64,000 nucleotides of DNA from assembly GCA_043228905.1 (NCBI GenBank), contig JBHGNT010000017.1:16120001-16184000 (forward strand), read 5' to 3'. The notes under the pieces are model-generated. The model was not told where the DNA came from. It ran no database searches and saw only the letters and a program-made list of their open reading frames with translations. Made by a program: the position numbers and the translations under genes. Of the stretch, positions 10,651-23,500 are shown piece after piece. The stretch's first letter is position 1. Each line of letters opens with the position of its first letter. This DNA is from Azolla caroliniana (Eukaryota > Polypodiophyta).

Positions 10651-11733
10651 TTGAACCAAAATAAATAGTTCATCAATGACCAAAGCACCAATTTATATAC
10701 CGTAGTTGGACCTATACAATGTTCTCCAACTATCGCCCATGCATGATCGCCACATGACATTCATGCATCAACCTCTATGAGGTAGCAATATCTTATATTA
10801 TTACAACTGTATAAATGAGATTACCAAATAAAGCTTAGGTATATACACATATTAAGGGTCATCGATTCAAGTTCTCCTATGATCTTTTCATGACGACTAT
10901 GGTATTTTATACATGTATAATCTTTAATGTGCATGTTTGTCCTATGGATGCTTGGTTTCCTTGGATTGTTACAAGTTCTTTCAGTTATTCTTCGTCATAA
11001 AAATCCATGGCAATACACGATGCAGATGAGGAGATAGGGAAGATGTTATGCAGCGAAAGATAAGGACCAATAGCTTAGCGTCAGACAAACAACAATACAT
11101 ATGACTAGAAGAATGGATATGCATTGTTAGCAAGATTCAAAGATCAAGAAGCACAAACAGTTGCACTCAGTTAAGCTCAAAGGCAGACTTGCTTATTCCC
11201 TCCAAAAACTCTCACAGTTACAATGACTTAGTTGGGGGCTTTATATGGCTAAGCCCTATCTACCTCGTGTGTTCATACTAGAGATACAAATGGGTAGAGT
11301 CGGCCTTTTATGCCAACAGCAGGTTCATTGCATTGTGGAAAACTTTCAAGTGATGAGCACCGATGGTGAATTGATGCACAGAGAAGAAATGGGCGAAACT
11401 CGAGGCATCTCATCAATGCCGAGCCAAGAGTCTAGCGTGAGTGAAGCACAGAGGATGGCTGAATCGAGAGACATTGGCAGCTCCACGCGGGCTTTCGCTC
11501 GGGATCACACGCGTTGATTTCGCTGGGGGGGGGGGGGGAGAACGAGTGCATGACAACGTAGTTTTGTCGCCAAAAAGAAGGAAGAAACAGAGACAGGCAT
11601 CTCTCACGATTCTCTCGGCTCTGAAGGAGAATTAGCTGGTGATGTTTCGGTCGGTCAGAATCGTCGGCAATCGTTCGCCAGTTTTCTCGCTAGTTTTCTT
11701 CGGCAGTGTACACACACACACAAGGCTTCACAA
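10651..11733. other. Intergenic, upstream region of TL29
   Basis: No coding gene recognised. A poly-G run of 13 lies at 11526-11538. A TATA-like ttatatggc near 11242 sits in what looks like a decayed LTR fragment. The TL29 promoter should lie toward the right end of this stretch. I see no unambiguous TATA box close to the 5' UTR. Confidence 0.4.
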
Positions 11734-11803
11734 ATGGATAAGATGGAGATTTTGATTGAGGAGCTCCAATGGCAGGCAGGAATCTACCCTTCCAGATCCT
11801 CTG

Positions 11804-11804
<1 letters not shown>

Positions 11805-11848
<44 letters not shown>
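11805..11848 (+). repeat. (CT)22 microsatellite in the 5' region of TL29
   Basis: An uninterrupted CT dinucleotide run of about 44 bases ends 90 bases before the TL29 start codon. CT-rich tracts are common in plant 5' UTRs. It lies between two upstream ATGs (11734, 11756) and the main ATG, so its length sets which upstream ATG is in frame. Confidence 0.9.
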
Positions 11849-11851
<3 letters not shown>

Positions 11852-11938
11852 GGACAGACCCTGATACAGACTCAGATTCAGACTCAGACACAGAGGGAAA
11901 AGCAGCAGACACAGAAGCTGCTGCTTTGCATAGGTACC

Positions 11939-14900
11939 ATGCCTCTCATCTCTCACCACCACCACCACCATCATCCTCCCCTTTCTCTCTCCTCCCTCTC
12001 TGCATTCTCCTTCAAGGCATCATCGCCCACCTCTGCATCTCCCCCCTCCTATGGCGTCCATACCCCTTTGTGCAATCACAGCCATCCTCTAGAGGTATGC
12101 TTCTGAATCCAATTCGCCTCCTCCTTTCGTCTTCTAAACTTACTTCTTGAGGTTTTTGCATAGTTTAACCTCAAAAATGTGGATCTCTGAAGTGTTTGCG
12201 CTCTGTTTTCTTTTCTGAATTCGTTCAGATCGTTGCAACACACAAAACAGAAGAGCAACCGAGTTCATGGGGGCGGCGAGAAATCCTGATAGGGATCAAT
12301 GCAACTACAATCACGGTACCGTTTCGCTAATTCTTTTGAAACTCATTCCAAAAGTTTATGCTTTTGATCTGTAATAGGTTTTTTTTTTTACGCATTTATT
12401 ATTTACTTTGGGCTCTCAGGCGACCTTTTGGAATCCCATGTTTACCATCGAAACTGCAAATGCAGCTGACTTGACACAAAGAATACAAAGGAGCAAATTT
12501 TTGGGTACACATATCGATATATCTATATATATATATATATTATGCATGTTTGTATGTAAGTATGTCTGTGTGTGTACATGTATGCATGATCAAATCAATG
12601 AACCTATCACTTCATGTAATTACTGCAAAAGATATTGATATGTAGTGCCTTTTTTGTTCCATACTGCAACATCTAATCAACTATGTATGTGTGTCTGTGA
12701 CTGAGAGTAGGATATGGAGTGGTTATGATGCATAATCACCTTCCGAAATGATGAATACGGTACAAACACCAGGCAAAGAAGAGGATATGAGATATTCTCT
12801 GCAATAGAAGTGATAACTGTAGTATAACCTTGAGGAAATTCTTAATCTCTTGTATTAAATAGGTCAAAGGTGTCTTCTTGTATGTCATTTTATGCTTCAC
12901 ATGCATTCAACCAATACTGTGTGTGTGTGTGTGTGTGTGTAGTGTTCGGGTTATATATGCTTACTTGTATGTACCTGTGCTGTGCTCATGCAGATAGCAT
13001 ACGAGAAAAACTCCGGGTCTTTGTGAAGGTAAGATAATGTGAAACGTTTCGGTACGTGAAGGCAAACTGTGCTATCATAGCAAAGCGAAAATTCTTTCTG
13101 CCTCATTTTGTTGCCAGCTAGTTATGAAATGCTACAAGGTGATAGAATGCAATTAAACAAGGCGACTTTTCAACATTGTAGGAAAATCAGAATCTCATTC
13201 CATTGCTTCTGCAACTAGCATTAAACGATGCAATAACATATGACAAGGTTATGGATAAACATCATTTTAACAAAAGACATAATTTCCAATTGTTTATATT
13301 AAGTTTCTATTCTAAATTCTAATTTTGTTTATTTTCTGTCAGGAATCAAAATCTGGTGGGGCTAATGGATCAATCCGATTCAGGTATATTTACTTCATTT
13401 TTCAAGCAAAATATTATGTGTTGTGAGATAAGCTGGAGTTTTCTTGTGGGTTTATGTTGTACAGTTCAGAGTTAGACCGTCCTGAAAACAAAGGATTAGC
13501 CACTGCAGTACAGTTTTTAGAGACTTTGAAGAAGGACATAGATGCAGATGCAAAAGGAGGACCAATCACATGGGCTGACTTATTTCAATTATCAGGTTAA
13601 CCTTAACAATATTGTTTTTCATTGTTCCAAATTCCAATTCGATTGTTGTTTATTCACTTGGTATCTATCCAATATGATAAAACTCTTTTTGTAAAAAGGG
13701 AATTTGTTCCATTTTCAGCACAATCAGCATTGAAGAGGACTTTCCTTGAATCTGCGATAAAAAAGTGTGGTGGCAATGTACAGAAAGGAGAGACTATGTA
13801 CACAGCATATGGCTCTAGTGGACAGGTTTCTTGGGACAATTTTTCTTTGAGTTAAAGAGAAATGCATTCTTTTTCATATTCAAGTGATTTGTATAACCTA
13901 TGATTGTTCTCTATGCTTTCCAGTGGGGGCAGTTTGATAAACAACTTGGTCGATCTGATACAGACTCCCCAGATCCCGAAGGGAAAGTGCTTTTGTGGGA
14001 AGAATCATCAGTTGCTGATATAAAAGCGCGGTTTGATCAATTAGGTTTCAAGCCCAGACAGGTGCTCCTTTTCATCAGTCTAAAAGAATTTTTTCATTAT
14101 ATTTTTGCAGCCCATTATGCTTTGTACAAAGAAACCAGTTGTGTGGGAAAGACTTTTGCTTCCATGTGATCACCCTTGAGAGCTGAAAGTTTGTGTTGCT
14201 GTGTGCTCGACTTTTTCCTCACGCAGCTTTTAAAGATGTATACTCATTGGGCATGCACAAAAACTATCTATAGCATGAGCTAAAAGGTATCTAATAATTC
14301 ATGATGGAGGACCACAGAGGCTCTAGCCTAAGTACAGATTTGAAGTTGCATTAACAAACACATTGTGTACATTACGGATAGAGAAGCGGGTCACTCTCAT
14401 AACAAAAACTCAAAACCTCCTGGTTTTGCTGATGACCTTTGGACCTAATTCCACATCGGTTGTTGCCATTAGTTAGTACATTTGAGCATTATGATGTAAC
14501 ATGGTCATTGGGCAGATACACTCCCAGTAAGAACCCACTACCAACTATATATTTGTTGACGGATCTGCAATCTACATGAACAGAGTTGACAAAGCTTTTT
14601 TCTCATAAAGATGTGCCATTGCTGCAACTCGAGAAGATATGAAGCCACCCAGGAGAGAATTAGTATTCCATTGACACAAAAGGTCTTGTATCATTTTGTA
14701 ATACTAGCCTCAATCAGTGTCATGTTTGAGACACATTCAGCTGATGCATTTGTAACTCTTTCTAGCTATTACAACTGTCAATCATATGTCTTTGGTTAAC
14801 ACTAAACAAGAAATTCAATTAAAGCATTGAATCAATGCTTTTTTTTGTTTCCACAGGTGGCTGTGTTGTCTGCGTTTCTGGGTCCTGATCAATTGGCCAC

Positions 14901-15353
14901 AGAGGCAAAGCTTGCAACTGATCCTGAATTTGCCCCTTGGGTAGAGAAGTACCAAAGGAGTCGACAGACGGTTTCCCAGACAGACTATGAAGTAAGATAC
15001 TATAACCTGGTTTTCAAAATGAAAGCATAATGTTAATGCTGTACTGTTCAATTATTGCTTTTAATACTTCTATATAAGCTAGTTTTATAATGAAACCATT
15101 AGCTCTCTTATGCTCCAAGTGTGTGTGTGTGTGTGTGTGTACATGTATAGAGAGATATAGATATAGATATTAGTTTTACAATGAAATATTTATGCATTAA
15201 CTCTAATCTATTCTAGTATATGCTTAGTTTTTTTGTATGTTTTTTTCTCAGGTGGACCTTATTACAACTTTTACTAGATTGAGTACCCTAGGCCAGACAA
15301 TAAATTATGAAGCATACACTTACGCTCCACCACGACTCAAACTCAAACTCTGA
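11939..15353 (+). CDS. TL29: Thylakoid lumenal 29 kDa protein (TL29, ascorbate peroxidase-like APX4)
   Basis: Eleven exons with GT-AG introns and consistent phases: 11939-12094, 12229-12315, 12420-12504, 12994-13028, 13182-13247, 13343-13383, 13465-13595, 13719-13825, 13924-14061, 14857-14991, 15252-15353, giving 360 codons (Arabidopsis TL29 is similar in length). Residues 1-60 are a Ser/His/Pro-rich chloroplast transit peptide. A twin-arginine motif (GRREIL, residues 67-72) and the cleavage site ANA|AD (after residue 96) mark Tat export into the thylakoid lumen; the mature chain is about 264 residues. Hallmarks of the family include KSGGANGSIRFSSEL, AFLGPDQ...ATDPEFAPWV and the ending LKLKL. 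TL29 is a class I peroxidase homologue reported to lack peroxidase activity and to associate with photosystem II. No disruption is seen. The start at 11939 fits the transit peptide, but an in-frame ATG at 11756 would add 61 residues. Confidence 0.95.
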
Positions 15354-17522
15354 AAACAGTTTTATCGACAATCTTCCGTTTTTGTAAAGGGCCAGAGTTT
15401 GGGGCCCACTACAAATGCACATCTCTCAATCAAAGTCTGTAAAAAAAAAGTTCTCCATGTCAACATTTAATATGCCTAAGTCAATGGATATATTTAACAA
15501 CTAATGAGGTAATGCAACAGACCTCTTAAGTGGTGCTTTAAAATTACTATGTACAAGGACCCACTGAAATCTAGCTATTAACCTGTAGCCATTAAAATAT
15601 GATAAAAATTAAAATAGTTAATGAATCCCAAGACAATGATGTATGTGGTTCACCATCGAATGTCAAGAGACTCTTCTATAGAGGAAGATGACTTTCCACC
15701 AAGACATAAGAGAATCGAGTTATCAAATAGCAGCCTGTACAATTAGTTGATGCATCTCATATCTCTTTCTGTTACCTTTACTAAAGACAAATATGTTGAA
15801 TGTGTGGTCCACCTCTATCCAAATGAGGGTCGAGAGGATCATTATGGTGTGGGAGAATTGGAAGTGTGATATATATTACCTATACTCAACGGACAAATCT
15901 TCTATACTGGAAGATTTTCCACCAAGAACTGACAGAACTGGGACATTACAATGCATTGTATACCATTATTGATGCATCTCATCTCTCTTTCTATTATCTT
16001 TATTAAAGGCCAAGATGTTGACTGTAACTTACGGAACATCATGCTAATCAGCATATTGTTCCTTAGACATCAAAAAGATAAGTAGCTCTCCTTGCAAACA
16101 AATTACAATTGTAGGACTAGGCTTGCCACAGCCAGAGACTACATGGATTGGAGGTATTAACCAGCAACCCAATATGAACAACCATCCACATGAACTATTG
16201 ATGGGAGAGCACGAAATCCTGTATATAAATGAAAGAAAAACCTGTGGGAAGTAATCCCTCGTTGGGCAATGTCTAGACGTGATAATGTCACACAGCCATT
16301 AATCATGTGTTAAGAGTATACATACGGTATACATATGGTATTGCACTTTTGTCATGTTTCTGCATTATGAGCAGAAAATTGTCTCTCAAACATCAGAAAC
16401 ATTTTTTTGGCAATTTTGACATGTGTTGCTATTAAGTATTGGTCTAAGAACAAGTTGCCGTCTTCAAAAAATGGCAGGAAAATATTGTTGAGGATCTTGC
16501 TTCTATCTTACATCATGTGCACATGGACACATTCACTCTACATACTGTTTCAGGTCTAGTAATTAGAATGGCCAACGTGTCTTAATCCCCTGCCCCCACT
16601 TTGCCATAGATCTTTAGTAAGTCCAGAGAGAGTTTATGTCAATATGAATCACTTGAATTCACTTGAGTTTGCCCAAGAATGGGTGGAAAATAATAACAAT
16701 CAAATGCACAATTATACAGTGACCAATATGAACTCTCTCATCACAACAATAGTGGGTGATAAACAAATGTAAAACATATCCCTGAACAGAAAAACAGTTT
16801 CAGAAATTATTCTAATTATTCGTTAAAACTAGGAAATAAATGCGAGTGCTTCTCCATTCATCTAAATTAACCATTACATATAAATTCTGCATAAATTTAT
16901 TGAAATCATAACTAAAACATGAATCTAAGGTCATATATAGTACCCTGATTGTTCTCAGCAATGATTTGCAGTCCCAGTAAGGGTCTTCCTCCCTTCTCCC
17001 AAATCATGCATAGCTTTGGTAGTCAATTAACAATTAGTATTCAATCGTTGCCAACACTCAGATATAGAAGAATTTAAGACACAATTCAAAATTTTGAACA
17101 ATCAATGAATGGTGTGCATTCTTCTAGCTCAAAAGTTTTATGATATGATATAACCTTCAATTAGGTGAAACGCATCTCCATCCACTTGCATTTTGATCAG
17201 AAACCATTGACTTAATATATATTTATATTTGCTTTTATCAAAGTTGACGGTATATATTGACATCTATTTGCACATTACTTATACATTCCTGAGTTGGCTT
17301 GAGAGACTGAAGGACACTTTGTAACAAAGGCCTAACTACTTACAAACTCAAGCTGTAGTCTTTGTTTGCTTGAGAGACTAGAGAACACTTTGTGACAAAG
17401 GTCTTTACACTTCACTGCAAGATTCAGAGCCTTGATCAAGATTGCATTGTGGCTATTGCAAATTACAAATACTCTTCTTATTTTATATTAATCTCGCATT
17501 ATTTGGAAGCTTTATGATTAAG
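15354..17522. other. Intergenic region between convergent genes, with diverged tandem repeats
   Basis: No gene recognised between the TL29 stop and the stop codon of the minus-strand gene. It presumably contains both 3' UTRs. Two diverged copies of a segment occur at about 15,665-15,830 and 15,895-16,020 (CTTCTATA..GGAAGA...TTTCCACCAAGA, then TTGATGCATCTCAT), about 227 bases apart. A shorter pair, GCTTGAGAGACT...ACACTTTGT, is repeated at about 17,297 and 17,369. Confidence 0.6.
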
Positions 17523-20500
17523 CTATATGAGTACCCAATCAGACTCAAACTCTTCTAAATCGCAATCTGTGCTGGATAATTTGTCAAATAAACATGGATT
17601 TGAGTTACCATGTTCAAAAATGTTTCTCTGACTTGCACTAATGAACCACCGTGCTGATTGCTGCTCATCCTCATCATTACCTTCAAAAGCCAATATCGAC
17701 GCTCCCATGGAATTTTCACCCTAATAAAAAGAAATGGTTTTTTTACATAGAAGATAAAAAAATGACCAAAATTCTCTCAAACTCTGTTTAGGATAAAGGC
17801 TGCAGTGCAAGAGAATAGGATAAAAGCATCAAGGCATAAGGGCAAACTTACTTTGTACGGAGCAGGAGAGTTGGCAAGTTATCACTGTGAGATCCTTCAT
17901 ACTAGCTTAAAGTTTACAACAGGGAATTGTAATGGTTCATTGTGATCGGATATTCGCATCTTTGAGGAGAGTTATACAGGGAAATACATTTTCTATTCAG
18001 AGACAGTATCTGGTGATCCTCTTCTGGAAGTAACAGGAGACATGGGAGTTGACTTGGTCACAACAGACAGGGAGAAATCAGTATGGTGCTTCAGAGAGGA
18101 GTGACAAACTCTCACACACATGGTCCATAGAGTCGGCACTGCTCTATCCAAGTGGGCCAGAATGAGTAATAAGGGCTGATCTCTATACGTTACCATCTTT
18201 TTTGAGGAGAATCACAAAGGGAAATATGTTTTCAATTCAGAGGCAGCAGTACCTGGTGATCATCTTCTGAAAAGTGACAGGAGACATATGAGAGACGACT
18301 TGCAGACAACAGATACAGGAGAGAAGAGGGTCTGGTGGAGTTGCAGTGCTTAAGAAAGGAGTCAATAATGTAAATATTGTCTTCCATGATCTAATTTGTC
18401 AGAAGAAGAGGAACTTCCTTGCTCAGTTGGAGGGAGGGATTAACCAGATGTTTATAAGCAAGATCCCCGGAACACATAGAAAGTCATTGAGGGAACACTC
18501 TCTCCACCTGTCACCTCCATATATGGGAGCAATGTCCTGGATTAGAGCAGTGATCTCTACGAGATCCGTCAGCACCATGTTCCTCCACTTCTATTTTCTT
18601 CATTGCAGTGATTTGGCAGAGCTATTGACAGATTTCCAACAGAAAAGGCACAAGATCATGACGGAATAGCTGCAGAGAACTTCATACATGCCCTACACAT
18701 TATTGCACAGGTCCAAACATGAGGCCAATTAGCAGGATTTGGAAGTTTCAGAACTCCGTGAAACTTTCAGTTAGTAGAAGAATAATTACAGACTTCAAAT
18801 AGACTTTCAGAGCCTATGCATTCCACTATTGAGGTGAACGTCTGCTCACTCTGATGCCGAAGACTGGAAATATTATCTATTATGCCACTTGATTACGCAA
18901 GAGATCAATCTTATGAGAGATTAAGAGAGGAAATAAAAAAAGGAAATAGAAAACAAAAAAGAGTTGTGCACTTCTCTCATGATTGAATTCTCAAAAATCA
19001 AACTTAAAGCTCAAGGATAACATGGCGCAATACCTTGACGATGAAATACTCTCAAATAAGGTTGAATTAGTGGCTATAAAAGTTGATTTAGAAAAAAAGA
19101 CATAACACAATGGAAACGCAAATATGGGCAAAGATGGCCAAGGATGCCAAAGCTCAAGCTAAGCATGCTCAAAAAGAAATTAAAGTTAAGGTACATCAAT
19201 GGATAAGATGGAAATGATGATCGCCACATTTGAAGAAGAAGCCAAGAGGAAAGCTCATGCATTACATGTACAAGTGGTTAGTTGGGCTGAAAGAGGAAAC
19301 CCATAAGATGCCAAGAATCTCGGAACAAAGATCAGGGCATGCAGAGTGGCAAGAGATGAGTCTACAGCTAAATCCCTGATCATCCGCTTCATGTATATGG
19401 AAAAGAAAACAGCTTTCCTATCTAAAAGAAAGGCACTCAAGGGTGACAGAATATATTTAGATGATGATCTCATTCCAACTCTAGTGGCACCTTGCAAAAT
19501 AAACATGCCACAAGTGCTCGAGGCAAGAAAGGAAGGAAAACGGACTATATATAGAGATGGTAAGGTCGTTATTACGTAGAATGACGGTGTATGGCCTATG
19601 AGACCTTACGCATGTTTATATGGAATTGCAATGGCTCTCTAAGGACAGATGTCGGGTATTTTAACGATACCTTCAAAAACATATAGATTATGCTATGTAT
19701 ACAAAGACCCATCAATGCATGGCAAGTAAAGTCCCCGATGTACAAGGATATAGATGGGAGTCAATATGTCATCCCCAACTATGAACACCAAGAATCACTA
19801 GAGGCTCAAGAGGAGTAGTAGTGTTCTACAAAAAGGAGCTCCATGATAGAGTGCAGGTTGTGTATAAGGATGTAGATGCGCGTTATATGTGGATACAAAT
19901 CAAAAGAGGGGACCTTAGGGAATTATTTATTGCAATTTGTTACTTTCCACCAGCCTACTCAAGGTTTGCAACACCCTAAGAATCACCATATCTACCATTA
20001 TATGATGATATCATAAGATTTCTACTATGGGGACCAATACTATTATTAGAATTCAATCCACGAACTAAGGATGAACCAACAACTATCTTTGTTAACAACG
20101 AGCCTGTGTATGGAGAAGCTATGGCAGAATAGGTTGGTCTAAAGCAACTGACTTAACATACTAGTGAAATAACAGAATATGACCTTAGGGCCTTGGGAAG
20201 TGCACATGGATTTGTGATATATAATGCATTATCACACTTGCCCAGATCAGATGCTTTGACATGTTGGAACTCAAAAGGAGGTGTAAGCACAGTCGATTAC
20301 CTGATGGGATCTCCATCTCTTATACCTGAAATAATGAAGTTCACAGTATCTAGTAGACCTATTGTCTTGGCAGCCGATTGTGCACATATATGCTTTGAGA
20401 TGAAGGATGGATGCACAAGGGATGTATATGCTAAGAACAAGAGTTGGCTGGCTAAGTACCAATGCACTAGAGAGACAATTGATGTGTATAGTTGTGGAGT

Positions 20501-23500
20501 AAATAATGCCATGCCAGATTTGGATCCATTCGCACCCCTAGATGAACTTAACACTTTTGACACACATTGGAGGATGGATTCATCATCAGACCATCTTATA
20601 TGCACATACATCTATCATATGCACTCCACAGTGTGATAGGGCAGCTGTGAACTTCATCACATCAGTTTTAGATTGAGGTAGGCATATATGCATGAATACA
20701 TCTAGAAGAAAGAATTTTCCAATTGTGTCATTAGGGGGTGGAATCTGAAGAACACTATGTTTGTCACTACAGTGCTTTTTATAAAATAAGAGGGAGATAA
20801 CATTGCCTCTTTAAGCAAGGCTTTGGTCCACTACACAAGGTAATGGAATATGAGGACCAAAGGTGCTTCATTAGGGAGTGGAATCTGAAGAACACTATGT
20901 TTATCACTATAGTCCTTTTTATGAAATAAGAGGGAGACAAAGGTGCTTCATTAGGGAGTGGAATCTGAAGACCAGTATGTTTGTCAGTAGAGTGCATTTT
21001 ATGAAATAAGAGGAGATACCATTGCCTCTTTATGCAAGGCTTTGGTACACTACACAAGGTAATGGAATATCAGGACCAAAGGTGCTTGGGGATTTTTTTG
21101 GCTAGAACTCAAGAGACACATGGAAAAATTGTTGAAGGACAACACTACAGTCACAAGACCTCATCAACAAAGAACAATCACAACTTTCTTTAGCCCCATC
21201 ATTCCTGCTCATGCCACAAGTCAATCAAGGGCTACACAAATGGGCTCCTGACCAGGACGTAACTAAGGGGTTACAATGGATTTGGCAATAGCAATTTGTT
21301 GTGCACATATGCACTGGCCCCATGGACCACAACCTCAGCACCCTTGTCATCGATAGATAAAGGCCATTATCTCCTGCCATCGCAAGTGCTTCCCTCGCTT
21401 CAAAGACCGCTCCATTCTGGATAATACCCATGCTTGGGTGGTGCTAAACACAATCACTTTGGTTTTATCCATGTTTATTGACAAACCTTTGTCCGTACAA
21501 AAATAGTTTTAAGGCATTTAGATATCTTTGTAGTCCCTTTGGAGAGTCAGAAATTGGCACAATATCATCAGCATATAGTAATATTTGTATAGCTGTGCAT
21601 AAGACGGCTGAAAGACTAATTGAAGTCCGAAGAGTCACATTTTCAGAAGTCCCAGCTCTTCAAGATGGCCCAGCCCAGAACACAAGGTTGGCTTCACGGG
21701 TAGCCGAAACCCCCAGCACCGATTCGGATCATCCGGATTCAGCACAACCGAATGTTTCGGCTCCTAACCATCCAGCTTAGTTACCCGATCCGGCTAGCCC
21801 AGTCATGCCACGTAGATCAGAGAGGCATGCTCCCGAACCCCCAAATCTCTCTATGTAATGTGATACCTCATCTATATAGAGACCGAAGAGAGTGGGTGAT
21901 AGTGGGCATCCTTGCTTCACTCCAATTGTGCTAGCTACTCTGACAAACATTTGGAAGACTGCACTTTTCCTGACACGAATTCATAGAGTGCATACATTCC
22001 CCATTGCATTCTGTAGGAACACCAAGGGCTTCCAGCTGTTGCATAAGCCAAGCATGTGGCACAATGTCAAAAGCTTTTCGGAAATCCACAAAGGAGCAAT
22101 AAATCCTCTTATTATGGACTCTGCCCTCCTCGATAAGGGCTCGGAGGGTCAATATGTGATCCAAAGTTGTGAAACCCTTCCAAAAACCTGCCTGTCCAGC
22201 TGAACGGCAGCCATTCCACTCTGCCCATATACTCGATTTTGATTCTAGAATTGAGCCATGTAGTTTAACCAAGTAATGACCAATCATGATTGTCCTATAG
22301 TTGTTTGGCATCATGGGGTCTCCACTCTTAAGGATTGGCATAATGGTATCTAAGTTCATCTAATAGGGAAAACTTCACAAATGGCTCTATTAAATATGTG
22401 TGCTAGAAATGAGCAAAGTGTCACGGGCAAAGATAAAGTGCTCACCAACCAATCCATCATAATCTTGGGCTTTCCCAAATTGTAACCAATCAATAGTATT
22501 TCTTACATTTTGTGGAGTAAAACAGATGGATTCGTGTGAGCGTGAGCCATGTGGGTGGGGAGAAGGAGGTTGCCCTGGTATATCAATTAATGAAATGTTG
22601 TAGTTACATCATTGAAAGGGTTAGAACGCAAAAGAAAGAAAGAAAGATATATTAACGTCTTTTAAGAAGCCAAAATGGCCTATAAGACCAAACAAGAGAT
22701 TACATCTTAAGTGTCGTCTCATTTTTTAGAACAATAAATCAAAATAAAAATAAATATTACTCAGTAATTATAAAAGTATATAAGATAAAAAGAGAAAATG
22801 TAAAGAAATGAGAATGAATCTAAAGTGTTGCTTAGTAGAAAAGAAATACCATATGAAATGTGCATATCTTATCATGCCCAACTGTGCCATGTCAAACCTT
22901 TACTCTAAAAAAGCACCTATTTTTCAGGTTTGGAGTTCAACAATGTCCACTTGAAAAGGGTGAGAGAACTAAGAATAACCAGTTATTTTTCATGACCAAG
23001 GCCTATATAGCCCCTGTGGAATCAACGACTTCTACAAGGAGACTAGTTGATTCATACACTAGAAAGAAAGAAGAACGAAGGATATATTAACATCTTTTAA
23101 GAGGCCAAAATGGCCTATAAGACCAAACAAGAGATTACATCGTAAGTGTTGTCTTGTCTTTGAGAACAACAAATCAAAATAAAATACATATTACTCAGTA
23201 AATATAAAAGTAAATATGATAAAACGAGACGAAAGAATCTGGTTTTCGGCAAATGTGAGATGAAAGACAAAATGGCCAACCTTTTGCCCAGCAGGAAAAG
23301 CACATTACTATCATGATCCCGTTGAGAAAGAAATGTTTCTGATTTTCAACCCCTCTCAATTTGCTAGAAAAATTATCTCAATGTGGCTGCCCCTCATTTG
23401 TTCATGTAACCAATTTAAGCCCTTGAATATGTCATATTATTTATTTATCCAAATTCAGTAATTATTCAAAGTGACTAATCACCTTATTTTTCTAGGGTTT

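Noticed and set aside
11939-15353. An active ascorbate peroxidase
   Set aside because: The twin-arginine transit signal, the AFLGPDQ region and the C-terminus fit TL29 specifically, which is reported not to have peroxidase activity.
19020-22540. A single twin-primed LINE insertion
   Set aside because: The RT part is inverted as a block to the right of the + strand endonuclease, which is not the geometry twin priming yields.
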